From positions 1-22,634 of the forward strand of contig JAGLDI010000100.1 in the NCBI GenBank assembly GCA_023145655.1: 22,634 nt of DNA, written 5' to 3'. Every line of letters begins with the position of its first letter. Within the stretch, counting starts at the first letter, position 1. This document shows, piece by piece, positions 17,269 to 22,634 of this stretch. The notes beneath the pieces were generated by a model. It did not search any database and was not told the DNA's origin. It saw only the letters and a program-made list of their open reading frames with translations. The stretch is from Desulfuromusa sp. (lineage in GTDB: Bacteria > Desulfobacterota > Desulfuromonadia > Desulfuromonadales > Geopsychrobacteraceae). Both the position numbers and the translations under genes were made by a program.

Positions 17269-17604
17269 ATGCAGTTAAAAATGACCGAACAGGGTGATAT
17301 CGTTAGTTTGACCGTTGAAGAAGAGCGAATGGACGCCCATAACAGTGGCGACCTTAAAGAGCAGATGTTGCAATTGTTTGATGAGGGAAAATGCAATCTG
17401 GTGATTGACCTGAGTGCGGTTCGTTTTATCGATTCTTCCGGCCTTGGTGCTCTGGTTTCAGGTTTTAAAAATGCCAGTGCTCGCGAAGGAAACCTTAAAC
17501 TATGTTGCCTTCAACCTCAGGTTCATTCAATGTTTGAATTGACACGTCTCCATCGGGTTTTTGAAATTTTTGCCAATTTGGACGAAGCCCTCGACAGCTT
17601 CTAA
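17269..17604 (+). CDS. STAS-domain anti-sigma-factor antagonist (RsbV/SpoIIAA-like)
   Basis: A 111-residue single STAS domain. In partner-switching systems the unphosphorylated form binds the anti-sigma kinase and frees its target; phosphorylation by the kinase inactivates it and a PP2C phosphatase reactivates it. The phosphorylation loop is intact: VRFIDSSGLGAL with D55, S56, S57 and G58, matching the D-S-S/T-G-L-G signature of SpoIIAA and RsbV. The ATG has a strong AAGGAG 7 bases upstream, suggesting high expression. It lies 141 bases after the phosphatase gene and is followed by a strong hairpin at 17673-17712. Its direct regulation by the neighbouring phosphatase and kinase is inferred from gene order. 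Confidence 0.92.
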   Translation: MQLKMTEQGDIVSLTVEEERMDAHNSGDLKEQMLQLFDEGKCNLVIDLSAVRFIDSSGLGALVSGFKNASAREGNLKLCCLQPQVHSMFELTRLHRVFEIFANLDEALDSF

Positions 17605-17672
17605 TTTAAGGCCATAATCAGTGAATGGATCGACAGTTGATAGCACAAGCCATTGAATTGCCTAAGCCTCCT

Positions 17673-17712
17673 AAAAATCTTAGCTGAACCTATGGATGCA
17701 GCTAAGATTTTT
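17673..17712 (+). terminator. Strong hairpin terminator (bidirectional form) after the STAS gene
   Basis: Perfect 14-base inverted repeat: AAAAATCTTAGCTG (17673-17686), 12-base loop, CAGCTAAGATTTTT (17699-17712). The T-run on the right arm makes a rho-independent terminator on the plus strand, and the A-run on the left makes it work on the minus strand as well. It separates the STAS gene from the HATPase gene. Confidence 0.75.
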
Positions 17713-17804
17713 GGAACTCTTATTCAATCCAAGCATTTGCACTTTCATTCCGCCACTTATTCACTGATTCAGATCAAAACTTAAACTTCTGCAGAAAGTA
17801 ACTA

Positions 17805-18224
17805 ATGTCAAGACGGGTAAAGGTTGACATAACGGTTCCAAATCAAACCAAATATTTAGGGGTGATCGGGCGGATCGGCGAGAGCATGGCCTATTCTCTG
17901 AAAGGGTATCGGGGGAACCGTCGGGAACTGGCCTATCACCTTAATCTGGTATTAACAGAAGCACTTGCAAATGCAATCTGTCATGCCAATAACTGTGATC
18001 CAGACAAAGACGTCAGGGTGCTGATCTCAGCCTCTGATCAAGATTTGACCATCAAGGTTTTTGATCAGGGGCAGGGTTTTGATATTGATGCCTTAGCTCA
18101 ACATAAAGCACCTAAAGGTGCTGAAGGGGGACGTGGAATCCAGATCATTTTCAAGTTAATGGACCGGGTCAGATATCTCCAAGAAGGGGATCAGAATGTT
18201 TTGGAAATGACTAAATATTTTTAG
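17805..18224 (+). CDS. RsbW/SpoIIAB-like anti-sigma factor, HATPase_c serine kinase
   Basis: A 139-residue GHKL-fold protein kinase of the RsbW type, which binds and inhibits a sigma factor or other partner and phosphorylates its STAS antagonist. The N-box is LTEALANAICHAN (E52 and N56), the G1 box DQGQGFD (D87, G89, G91) and the G2-like box EGGRGIQII (G108, G109, G111). It lacks any HisKA domain, so it is not an ordinary histidine kinase fragment. The ribosome binding site is weak (AGAAAG). A terminator-like hairpin separates it from the STAS gene, so it may be made from read-through or from its own promoter, which I could not identify. No sigma factor gene is in the window. It converges with the Fis-type ORF, 14 bases away. 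Confidence 0.88.
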   Translation: MSRRVKVDITVPNQTKYLGVIGRIGESMAYSLKGYRGNRRELAYHLNLVLTEALANAICHANNCDPDKDVRVLISASDQDLTIKVFDQGQGFDIDALAQHKAPKGAEGGRGIQIIFKLMDRVRYLQEGDQNVLEMTKYF

Positions 18225-18238
18225 TAAATTGCAGATCA

Positions 18239-18436
18239 TCAATGAACGTCATACTCTTTCAATTTGCGCCTGAGAGTAAGACGATTAATACCAAGAATAT
18301 CCGCTGTAGAGGTTTTATTCTGACCTGATTGTTTGTAAACAGCTAAAATATGTGTTTTTTCGACCTCAGCAAGTGTCGTCATCTCTTTATTCATGACTGA
18401 TGCTTCGGAGCCCCTAAGAGGAACATCGTGGAGCAA
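18239..18436 (-). CDS. Short Fis-type helix-turn-helix ORF, probable remnant of an NtrC-family regulator
   Basis: A 65-codon ORF whose last 45 residues are a clear Fis/HTH_8 domain: LAEVEKTHILAVYKQSG, then NKTSTADILGINRLTLRRKL, closing with KEYDVH. This is the usual C-terminal DNA-binding end of sigma54-dependent NtrC-type regulators, including an AEVEKTHIL lead-in. Upstream residues (SKDLLLHDVPL) resemble the linker that precedes the Fis domain in such proteins, yet no AAA+ or receiver domain precedes it. The reading frame directly abuts the HAD gene's TAA, in the same frame. A TTG at 18436 has AAGGA only 4 bases away; the ATG at 18394 has no ribosome binding site. It could be a real small Fis-like protein or a decayed fragment. 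Confidence 0.55.
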   Translation of the reverse strand: MLHDVPLRGSEASVMNKEMTTLAEVEKTHILAVYKQSGQNKTSTADILGINRLTLRRKLKEYDVH

Positions 18437-18457
18437 AAGATCCTTAGATTCTGGACA

Positions 18458-19072
18458 TTATAGATAATCCAATAGTTCTAAATGATTCGATAACGAAATC
18501 ATCCCCGAAACCCCGCCTCCATAACTTGCAAATTGAACGTTTGCTTCCGCAGCAGCTATCTTATCCAACTCAGAATCTCCAATAAAAACACACCGTTCAG
18601 GTTCGATATCAAGTTTTTCAGCAGCAAGGAAGAGCATATCTGGGGCAGGTTTCGGACGTTCAACATCATGACTCGTTACAACCACCGAAAAATAATCTTG
18701 GAGGTTGAAATGGTCAAGAATCGCTAAAATACTTTTGCCACGATTCGTTGCGATTGCCAGGGGATAGTCACCAGAGAGTCGTTGCAGGAGATCCAGGAAA
18801 TTCAGCTCCGGTTCCATATAGGGGATAAATTCCCGGTAATCCACAGTTGCGGCAAACTCTTTAGCCATTGCTAAATCATTCGGATGAAAAAGATTTGCCA
18901 ACACCTCGGGTGAACTGGCGGTATGGCACATCTGCGCCAATTCTTTTTGCTCGGAGAAAACCAGCGGATAGGAGAATTCAGCCAGAATTCGGTTATAATA
19001 GGCGAGATTGGCCCGATGACTTGCAAACATCACCCCATCACAATCAAAAATGACGGCACCGATACGCTTCAT
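18458..19072 (-). CDS. HAD-family hydrolase, phosphoglycolate phosphatase-like
   Basis: A 204-residue cytoplasmic HAD phosphatase. Motif I is VIFDCDGV with nucleophile D10 and D12, motif II lies in AIATNRG, the motif III lysine is in ERPKPAPD, and motif IV is FIGDSELDKIAA. A small helical cap follows motif I (about residues 15-80), as in the Gph/PpaX/beta-phosphoglucomutase group. It probably hydrolyses a small phosphate ester, but the substrate cannot be read from the sequence. The ATG at 19072 shares one base with the lgt stop, giving translational coupling; a TTG one codon earlier is less likely. It follows the pseudouridine synthase and lgt genes in one minus-strand operon. Confidence 0.88.
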   Translation of the reverse strand: MKRIGAVIFDCDGVMFASHRANLAYYNRILAEFSYPLVFSEQKELAQMCHTASSPEVLANLFHPNDLAMAKEFAATVDYREFIPYMEPELNFLDLLQRLSGDYPLAIATNRGKSILAILDHFNLQDYFSVVVTSHDVERPKPAPDMLFLAAEKLDIEPERCVFIGDSELDKIAAAEANVQFASYGGGVSGMISLSNHLELLDYL

Positions 19073-19848
19073 CAATTATTCTTCTTCAACACGTAGATCA
19101 GCCCACCCAACCCAAACAAGATCATCGGCAGAGAGAGCAATTGTCCCATTGTTGCACCTCCCCAGAGAAACCCGAGTTGAGCATCAGGCTGACGGACAAA
19201 TTCAATCAGAAAACGAAATAGACCATAGAAAAATAGGAAACTGAAGGCGGGAACACCGCGCCTTACCCCGAAACGATGTAGCAGAAAGATAATGATAAAC
19301 AGAACAAACCCCTCAAGACCAGCTTCGTAAAGCTGACTGGGGTGACGCGGCACCGATCCGGCACCAGGGAAAACAACACCCCAGGGATGGGTCGTGACCC
19401 GTCCCCATAGCTCGGCATTGATAAAATTACCAATTCTGCCGAAGCCGAGGCCAATGGGGACCGCCGTGACCACTAGGTCACCGACTAATAACAGGGGTAA
19501 CTTTTTTCGTCTACAAAAAAGGAACAGAACCGTCACAACTCCAAGCAATCCGCCATGAAAGCTCATTCCCCCTTCCCAGACGTAAAAGATCTGTATGGGG
19601 TGCTTCAAATAGTAGTGTGAGTTATAAAAAAGGGTATAACCAAGGCGTCCACCGACAACAACCCCGAGAACTGCATAAAATAACAGATCTGAAATAGTCT
19701 CTTGATTAATCGGCATTTTACGCAATCTGGCAACATAGCCCATCATGAAATAGCCACCAACAAAACCGAGCAGATACATCATACCGTACCAACGCACCGC
19801 GATTGGGCCAATGCTGAAAATAATTGGATCAATATGGGGAAATATCAT
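19072..19848 (-). CDS. lgt: Prolipoprotein diacylglyceryl transferase
   Basis: An inner-membrane enzyme that transfers diacylglycerol from phosphatidylglycerol to the lipobox cysteine of prolipoproteins, the first step of lipoprotein maturation. The 258-residue protein has about seven hydrophobic helices. It carries the Lgt signature GFGRIGNFINAELWGR, the conserved WEGGMSFHGG with the essential histidine, RHPSQLYEA, and GLFRFLIEFVRQPD near the C-terminus. Length and motifs are complete. Its ATG shares one base with the TGA of the pseudouridine synthase gene. The window encodes several predicted Lgt substrates (the peptide-binding protein, the LolB-like protein and the TPR lipoprotein). Confidence 0.97.
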   Translation of the reverse strand: MIFPHIDPIIFSIGPIAVRWYGMMYLLGFVGGYFMMGYVARLRKMPINQETISDLLFYAVLGVVVGGRLGYTLFYNSHYYLKHPIQIFYVWEGGMSFHGGLLGVVTVLFLFCRRKKLPLLLVGDLVVTAVPIGLGFGRIGNFINAELWGRVTTHPWGVVFPGAGSVPRHPSQLYEAGLEGFVLFIIIFLLHRFGVRRGVPAFSFLFFYGLFRFLIEFVRQPDAQLGFLWGGATMGQLLSLPMILFGLGGLIYVLKKNN

Positions 19849-20771
19849 CAGCGACTCTTTCTCAAACTAGTTAAAACTTGCAACATATCTTGCGGTACCG
19901 GGGCAACAAAATCCAGATTCTCATTCAATACGGGGTGCCGAAATGCCAGTTTTTCAGCATGAAGTAGTGGCCTTACTACGTCTATTCCCGCAACCATGGA
20001 AGGTCCACCATACCGTTCATCACCAACCAGGGGACAATTCTGCTCAGCCATATGGGCTCGAATCTGGTGGGAACGTCCGGTTAAAATTTCAACATTCAAC
20101 AATGAATAATTAGAAAAGTTTTCAATTGTTTGGAATCTGGTAATGGCTTCCTTCCCCCCTTTTTCAACGGATTTGACCCGATTTTCTTTTCTTGAACGGG
20201 CTAGAAAAGATCTGATTTCCCCCTGACCCCCTTCTGGAGCCCCCTGCACCACAGCAAGATAATCCTTCTTGATTTCATGTTGCAGAAAAATCCGCGTCAT
20301 CTCCTTATGTGCCCGTGGATGAATAGAAAAGACAATAATACCAGAAGTCCCCCGGTCCAAACGTTGAACCATTCCAATCTCAGCTTTCTGCCGGGGACGG
20401 AACGGGTCCTTCAGGTACCAGCGCAAAGCTTCGAACAGAGTCCCCTTGAAACGAGCATGAGTTGGTTGTGTATCGACCATTGCAGGCTTATTTATAACAA
20501 TAATATACTGATCCTGATATAGAATATCGTCATCGTTTAACCGATAAGGATCAAGAGGTAAATGATCAATGTACACTTCTACAGAATCACCGCTATGAAT
20601 TAAAGTTGAACAACTTCTGACTCTTCTGCCATTTATATGCACCCCTCCCAGGTCAATGATCTTTTTTGCCACAGTTCGGGATAAATCAACAACTGACTGA
20701 GACAAGTATTGATCAAGTCTCTGGGGAGGAGAAGAATTTGGTATCTGTAAACGGTGAATTATCCACTTCAT
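19848..20771 (-). CDS. RluA/RluD-family pseudouridine synthase
   Basis: A 307-residue RNA-modifying enzyme that converts specific uridines, probably in 23S rRNA, to pseudouridine. It has an N-terminal S4 RNA-binding domain (about residues 15-75: RLDQYLSQS, ...GGVHINGRRV), then the catalytic domain with VINKPAMVDT and the active-site motif QRLDRGTSGI, where D139 is catalytic. The usual histidine of HRLDR is Q136 here, a variation at a non-catalytic position. LTGRSHQIRAHM and GDERYGG complete the RluA pattern. The S4 domain points to an RluC/RluD-type target, but the modified position cannot be predicted. It is the first gene of the pseudouridine synthase-lgt-HAD operon and is divergent from the 6S RNA gene. 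Confidence 0.93.
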   Translation of the reverse strand: MKWIIHRLQIPNSSPPQRLDQYLSQSVVDLSRTVAKKIIDLGGVHINGRRVRSCSTLIHSGDSVEVYIDHLPLDPYRLNDDDILYQDQYIIVINKPAMVDTQPTHARFKGTLFEALRWYLKDPFRPRQKAEIGMVQRLDRGTSGIIVFSIHPRAHKEMTRIFLQHEIKKDYLAVVQGAPEGGQGEIRSFLARSRKENRVKSVEKGGKEAITRFQTIENFSNYSLLNVEILTGRSHQIRAHMAEQNCPLVGDERYGGPSMVAGIDVVRPLLHAEKLAFRHPVLNENLDFVAPVPQDMLQVLTSLRKSR

Positions 20772-20825
20772 TTGTGCAACCGTCCCATTATCGGTATATA
20801 GTATTTATGCTATCTAATTATCTAC

Positions 20826-20853
20826 TTGACTTAACATCACATTTTGTTATCAT
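20826..20853 (+). promoter_or_regulatory. Promoter of the 6S RNA gene
   Basis: TTGACT (20826-20831) and TATCAT (20848-20853) are 16 bases apart on the plus strand. Transcription would begin near 20860, a few bases before the predicted closing stem of the 6S RNA. Confidence 0.6.
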
Positions 20854-20859
20854 GGAAAC

Positions 20860-21055
20860 ACGTGATAGTTCTTTGAATTTCTGGGGTGTGCGAGTTGGTT
20901 CTAATCCCTTGACCAACGTTTTTACTGATCTGTCGGTACGTGAAGAAGTGGTGAGCAAGCCTGTCCGCGTGCAGGACGCCTGAAATTTTTTCCGTAGACA
21001 AACTTTTATTTCAGGTCAATTGTGAAGAACCATACCGGCATCCCGGAGAGTGTTT
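20860..21055 (+). ncRNA. ssrS: 6S RNA (RNA polymerase regulator)
   Basis: 6S RNA mimics an open promoter and sequesters the sigma70 RNA polymerase holoenzyme in stationary phase. This otherwise non-coding stretch gives a transcript of about 190 bases, the normal size. Its ends form an interrupted closing helix: 20878-20889 (TTTCTGGGGTGT) pairs with 21038-21049 allowing G-U, and TGGTTCT (20896-20902) pairs exactly with AGAACCA (21026-21032). The segment GTGGTGAGCAAGCC (about 20948-20961) closely matches the conserved TTGGTGAGCATGC of E. coli 6S RNA beside its central bubble. Near the 3' end CGGCATCCCGGAGAG matches E. coli CGGCATCTCGGAGAT. These E. coli matches are from memory. A promoter precedes it and a strong terminator follows at 21059-21091. 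Exact ends are uncertain by about 10 bases. Confidence 0.85.
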
Positions 21056-21058
21056 TAT

Positions 21059-21091
21059 AAAAAAGGCTCTGAGTCATCTCAGAGCCTTTTT
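21059..21091 (+). terminator. Bidirectional rho-independent terminator shared by 6S RNA and ihfB
   Basis: GGCTCTGAG (21065-21073), loop TCAT, CTCAGAGCC (21078-21086): a perfect 9-base stem. It is flanked by AAAAAA on the left and TTTTT on the right, so it can end transcription on both strands: the 6S RNA on the plus strand and the sppA-ihfB transcript on the minus strand, about 25 bases after the ihfB stop. Confidence 0.9.
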
Positions 21092-21114
21092 CTTTTCATC
21101 TATGTCGCAGAGAG

Positions 21115-21393
21115 TTAACAGTCAACCCGCTCACGCAACTCCTTACCGGTTTTAAAAAAAGGAGTTTTACGTGATGGAATCTCAACCAACTCACCACTTT
21201 TAGGATTCCTCGCCTCCCGAGCATCACGCTCACGGACTGAAAAAGAACCAAATCCGCGAATTTCAACTCGATCACCGTCTGCAAGAGCATTGGTAATCCG
21301 GCCAAAGATCAGATTAATCACCATCTCAGCATCATTTTTATTTAAAATATCGTGACCATCAGTCAGTTGTTCAATCAATTCACTCTTTGTCAT
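21115..21393 (-). CDS. ihfB: Integration host factor subunit beta (HU/IHF family)
   Basis: A 92-residue DNA-bending protein of the HU/IHF family. It starts MTKSELIEQL, as in E. coli IhfB, and contains the signature DGDRVEIRGFGSFSVRER with the beta-arm segment AREARNPKSGELVEIPSRKT and FKTGKELRERV. The arm proline of RNPKSG, which intercalates between bases, is present. The C-terminus lacks the lysine/alanine repeats of long variants. Placement downstream of rpsA agrees with the conserved rpsA-ihfB order, here with sppA between, which supports IHF beta rather than HU. GAAGG lies close upstream of the ATG. A terminator follows at 21059-21091. Confidence 0.9.
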   Translation of the reverse strand: MTKSELIEQLTDGHDILNKNDAEMVINLIFGRITNALADGDRVEIRGFGSFSVRERDAREARNPKSGELVEIPSRKTPFFKTGKELRERVDC

Positions 21394-21419
21394 TTTAACC
21401 TTCCAAGTATTTCAAAAAA

Positions 21420-22310
21420 TCAATAACCATCCCAAAAATACTGGGGTCCAATTATCCGTTTTCCAGTGAGGTTAATTCCAAGGTAACGGCTTACAACCCC
21501 CTGTAAATATTTTTCAATCCAATTTGTTTTTTCTGGTTCTGGATAAACCAGGTCAGAATCTTCATCGATACCTGCAACCTTAGCAGCATACTTAATTGCA
21601 TCATTCAGGGTTCCAAGTTCATCAATCAAGCCGATTTCTTTAGCCTGCCGACCAGTAAAGATCCGCCCATCAACAAAAGGCTGAAGTCTGTCTATTGGCA
21701 TATGGCGTCCATCACTGACAGCTTCAACAAACTGCTGGTGAACATCATCAATCATCTCCTGCAATAAGGTTCGATCTGCAGCAGTAAAGGGGCGTGTTGC
21801 TGAACCAATATCTTTAAATCGACCGCTTTTGACAACTTCTTCCTGAACCCCAACCTTACCCAGCAATTCCTGGTAATTTGGAAAAGACATAATAACCCCG
21901 ATACTGCCGGTAATTGATCCTGGATTTGCAAATATACGCTCAGCAGCAACGGCAAGATAATACCCCCCCGAAGCAGCGACTGATCCCATTGACACCACAA
22001 GGGGTTTCTCCGCCGCTAAAAGCTTAAGTTCAGCATAAATTTCTTGCGAAGGGGCAACCCCGCCTCCAGGTGAATTTATCCTTGCAACAACAGCCTTAAT
22101 ATTATCCTGATCTCTGAACTCTTTGATCTGTGCGAGCAGCAAACCTGAGTCAGCGATAGGACCTTCAACCTCAAGGATCCCAATCTTATCACTGATAGAA
22201 ACGATAACTGAACCATTACGGAATATTCCTGAAGTAAAAACGACCAACAGGAAAAAAATAAAAACTCCGGCAATAGTTAAGAATGCCATTAAAAAAGGAC
22301 GTTTTTTCAT
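21420..22310 (-). CDS. sppA: Signal peptide peptidase SppA, short (36K) type
   Basis: A membrane-bound serine protease that degrades cleaved signal peptides. The 296-residue protein has an N-terminal anchor helix (about residues 6-30) and a single S49 domain, the short SppA form, unlike the double-domain 67K enzyme of E. coli. The catalytic serine is S114 in GSVAASGGYY and the general-base lysine is K166 in SGRFKDIGS; NSPGGG marks the oxyanion region. The ATG at 22310 is preferred over a TTG at 22319, although its ribosome binding site is weak (GAGTAAA). It begins only 10 bases beyond the T-run of the terminator that follows rpsA, so its expression likely depends on read-through or an unseen promoter. 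Confidence 0.95.
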   Translation of the reverse strand: MKKRPFLMAFLTIAGVFIFFLLVVFTSGIFRNGSVIVSISDKIGILEVEGPIADSGLLLAQIKEFRDQDNIKAVVARINSPGGGVAPSQEIYAELKLLAAEKPLVVSMGSVAASGGYYLAVAAERIFANPGSITGSIGVIMSFPNYQELLGKVGVQEEVVKSGRFKDIGSATRPFTAADRTLLQEMIDDVHQQFVEAVSDGRHMPIDRLQPFVDGRIFTGRQAKEIGLIDELGTLNDAIKYAAKVAGIDEDSDLVYPEPEKTNWIEKYLQGVVSRYLGINLTGKRIIGPQYFWDGY

Positions 22311-22320
22311 TTTACTCAAT

Positions 22321-22352
22321 AAAAAAGGGGCTCCTGAGTAAACAGGAACCCC
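22321..22352 (-). terminator. Rho-independent terminator between rpsA and sppA
   Basis: On the minus strand GGGGTTCCTG (22352-22343), a 6-base loop, and CAGGAGCCCC (22336-22327) form a 10-base-pair stem with one G-U pair, followed by TTTTTT. It lies 20 bases after the rpsA stop and just before the sppA start. Confidence 0.85.
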
Positions 22353-22371
22353 GAATAAGGTTCATTACAAA

Positions 22372-22634
22372 TTAATCTTCTGATTTACGGCCAACGGCTC
22401 CTTGCAGTAAATCACCCAGATTTGATGTTGCAGTCTTTTGGGCACCCATGAATTCATTAACCTGCGCCTTTTCTTTCTGGACATCAAGGTTCTTGATTGA
22501 CAGAGCAATTTTACGATCAACAGTGTCAACCTGAAGCACCCCTGCTTCCAGTTCAGAGCCAACTTCGGCAAAATCTTTCGGGCTATCGATCTTTTCTTTG
22601 CTTAATTCGGAAACATGAATCAACCCTTCAATTC
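22372..22634 (-). CDS. rpsA: 30S ribosomal protein S1, C-terminal end (truncated by window edge)
   Basis: The last 87 or so codons of the ribosomal mRNA-binding protein S1. The visible part begins inside an S1 (OB-fold) repeat at IEGLIHVSELS, continues with EVGSELEAGVLQVDTVDRKI and LSIKNLDVQ, and ends with a flexible tail LLQGAVGRKSED. The pattern GLIHVSEL...V...D...RKIALSIK is the standard C-terminal half of an S1 repeat. It continues beyond base 22634, so the true start lies outside; any internal start here is not real. It is followed by a terminator, then sppA and ihfB, matching the conserved rpsA-ihfB neighbourhood. Confidence 0.93.
   Translation of the reverse strand, partial: IEGLIHVSELSKEKIDSPKDFAEVGSELEAGVLQVDTVDRKIALSIKNLDVQKEKAQVNEFMGAQKTATSNLGDLLQGAVGRKSED

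Noticed and set aside
19848..20771. Q136 in place of His in the HRLDR motif as evidence of inactivity
   Set aside because: The catalytic aspartate D139 and the rest of the motif are intact and this histidine is not the catalytic residue.
20772..20825. Promoter for the pseudouridine synthase-lgt-HAD operon
   Set aside because: The region is AT-rich with several weak -10-like hexamers, but no pair with acceptable spacing stood out.
20666..20983. Plus-strand ORF of 105 codons overlapping the pseudouridine synthase start and the 6S region
   Set aside because: Its first third is antisense to a real gene, it has no family resemblance, and the 6S RNA promoter and structure explain the rest.

Overview
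The window reads as an ordinary chromosomal segment of a Gram-negative, diderm bacterium, most likely a member of the Desulfuromonadales/Geobacterales group (inferred from gene content and order such as lysS-lolC-lolD-bamA and rpsA-sppA-ihfB; no database was searched). Outer-membrane biogenesis genes (bamA, lolC, lolD, a LolB-like lipoprotein) show that the cell has an outer membrane. No rRNA, tRNA, insertion sequence, phage gene or CRISPR array was found.

Region 1 (1-4949, minus strand): lysS, lolC, lolD and the 5' part of bamA (cut by the window edge) follow one another closely behind a clear sigma70-type promoter at 4921-4949. Region 2 (5047-13497, minus strand): a nine-gene cluster with tight or overlapping junctions runs TPR lipoprotein, LolB-like lipoprotein, peptide-binding lipoprotein, permease (DppB type), stand-alone GspE-N/MshEN-like protein, permease (DppC type), small unknown protein, mutM and a 4HBT thioesterase. 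A good promoter lies at 13469-13497. The peptide transporter has no ATPase genes here, and its two permease genes are split by a protein carrying both halves of the c-di-GMP-binding MshEN motif.

Region 3 (13528-18224, plus strand) is the most unusual part. A small two-helix membrane protein is translationally coupled to a 1080-residue fusion of an SLC5 (sodium:solute symporter) domain, a GAF domain and an RsbU/SpoIIE-type PP2C phosphatase. A STAS anti-sigma-factor antagonist and an RsbW-like HATPase anti-sigma factor follow. Together they look like a transporter-linked partner-switching pathway: a solute-sensing membrane domain controls a phosphatase, which dephosphorylates the STAS protein, which captures the anti-sigma kinase. 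No sigma factor is present in the window.

Region 4 (18239-20771, minus strand): an RluA-family pseudouridine synthase, lgt and a HAD phosphatase overlap by single bases. A short Fis-type helix-turn-helix ORF follows that looks like the tail of an NtrC-family regulator. Region 5 (20772-21114): the only gene-free stretch over 300 bases holds a strong candidate 6S RNA gene on the plus strand with its own promoter and a terminator shared with ihfB. Region 6 (21115-22634, minus strand): the 3' end of rpsA, a terminator, sppA and ihfB.
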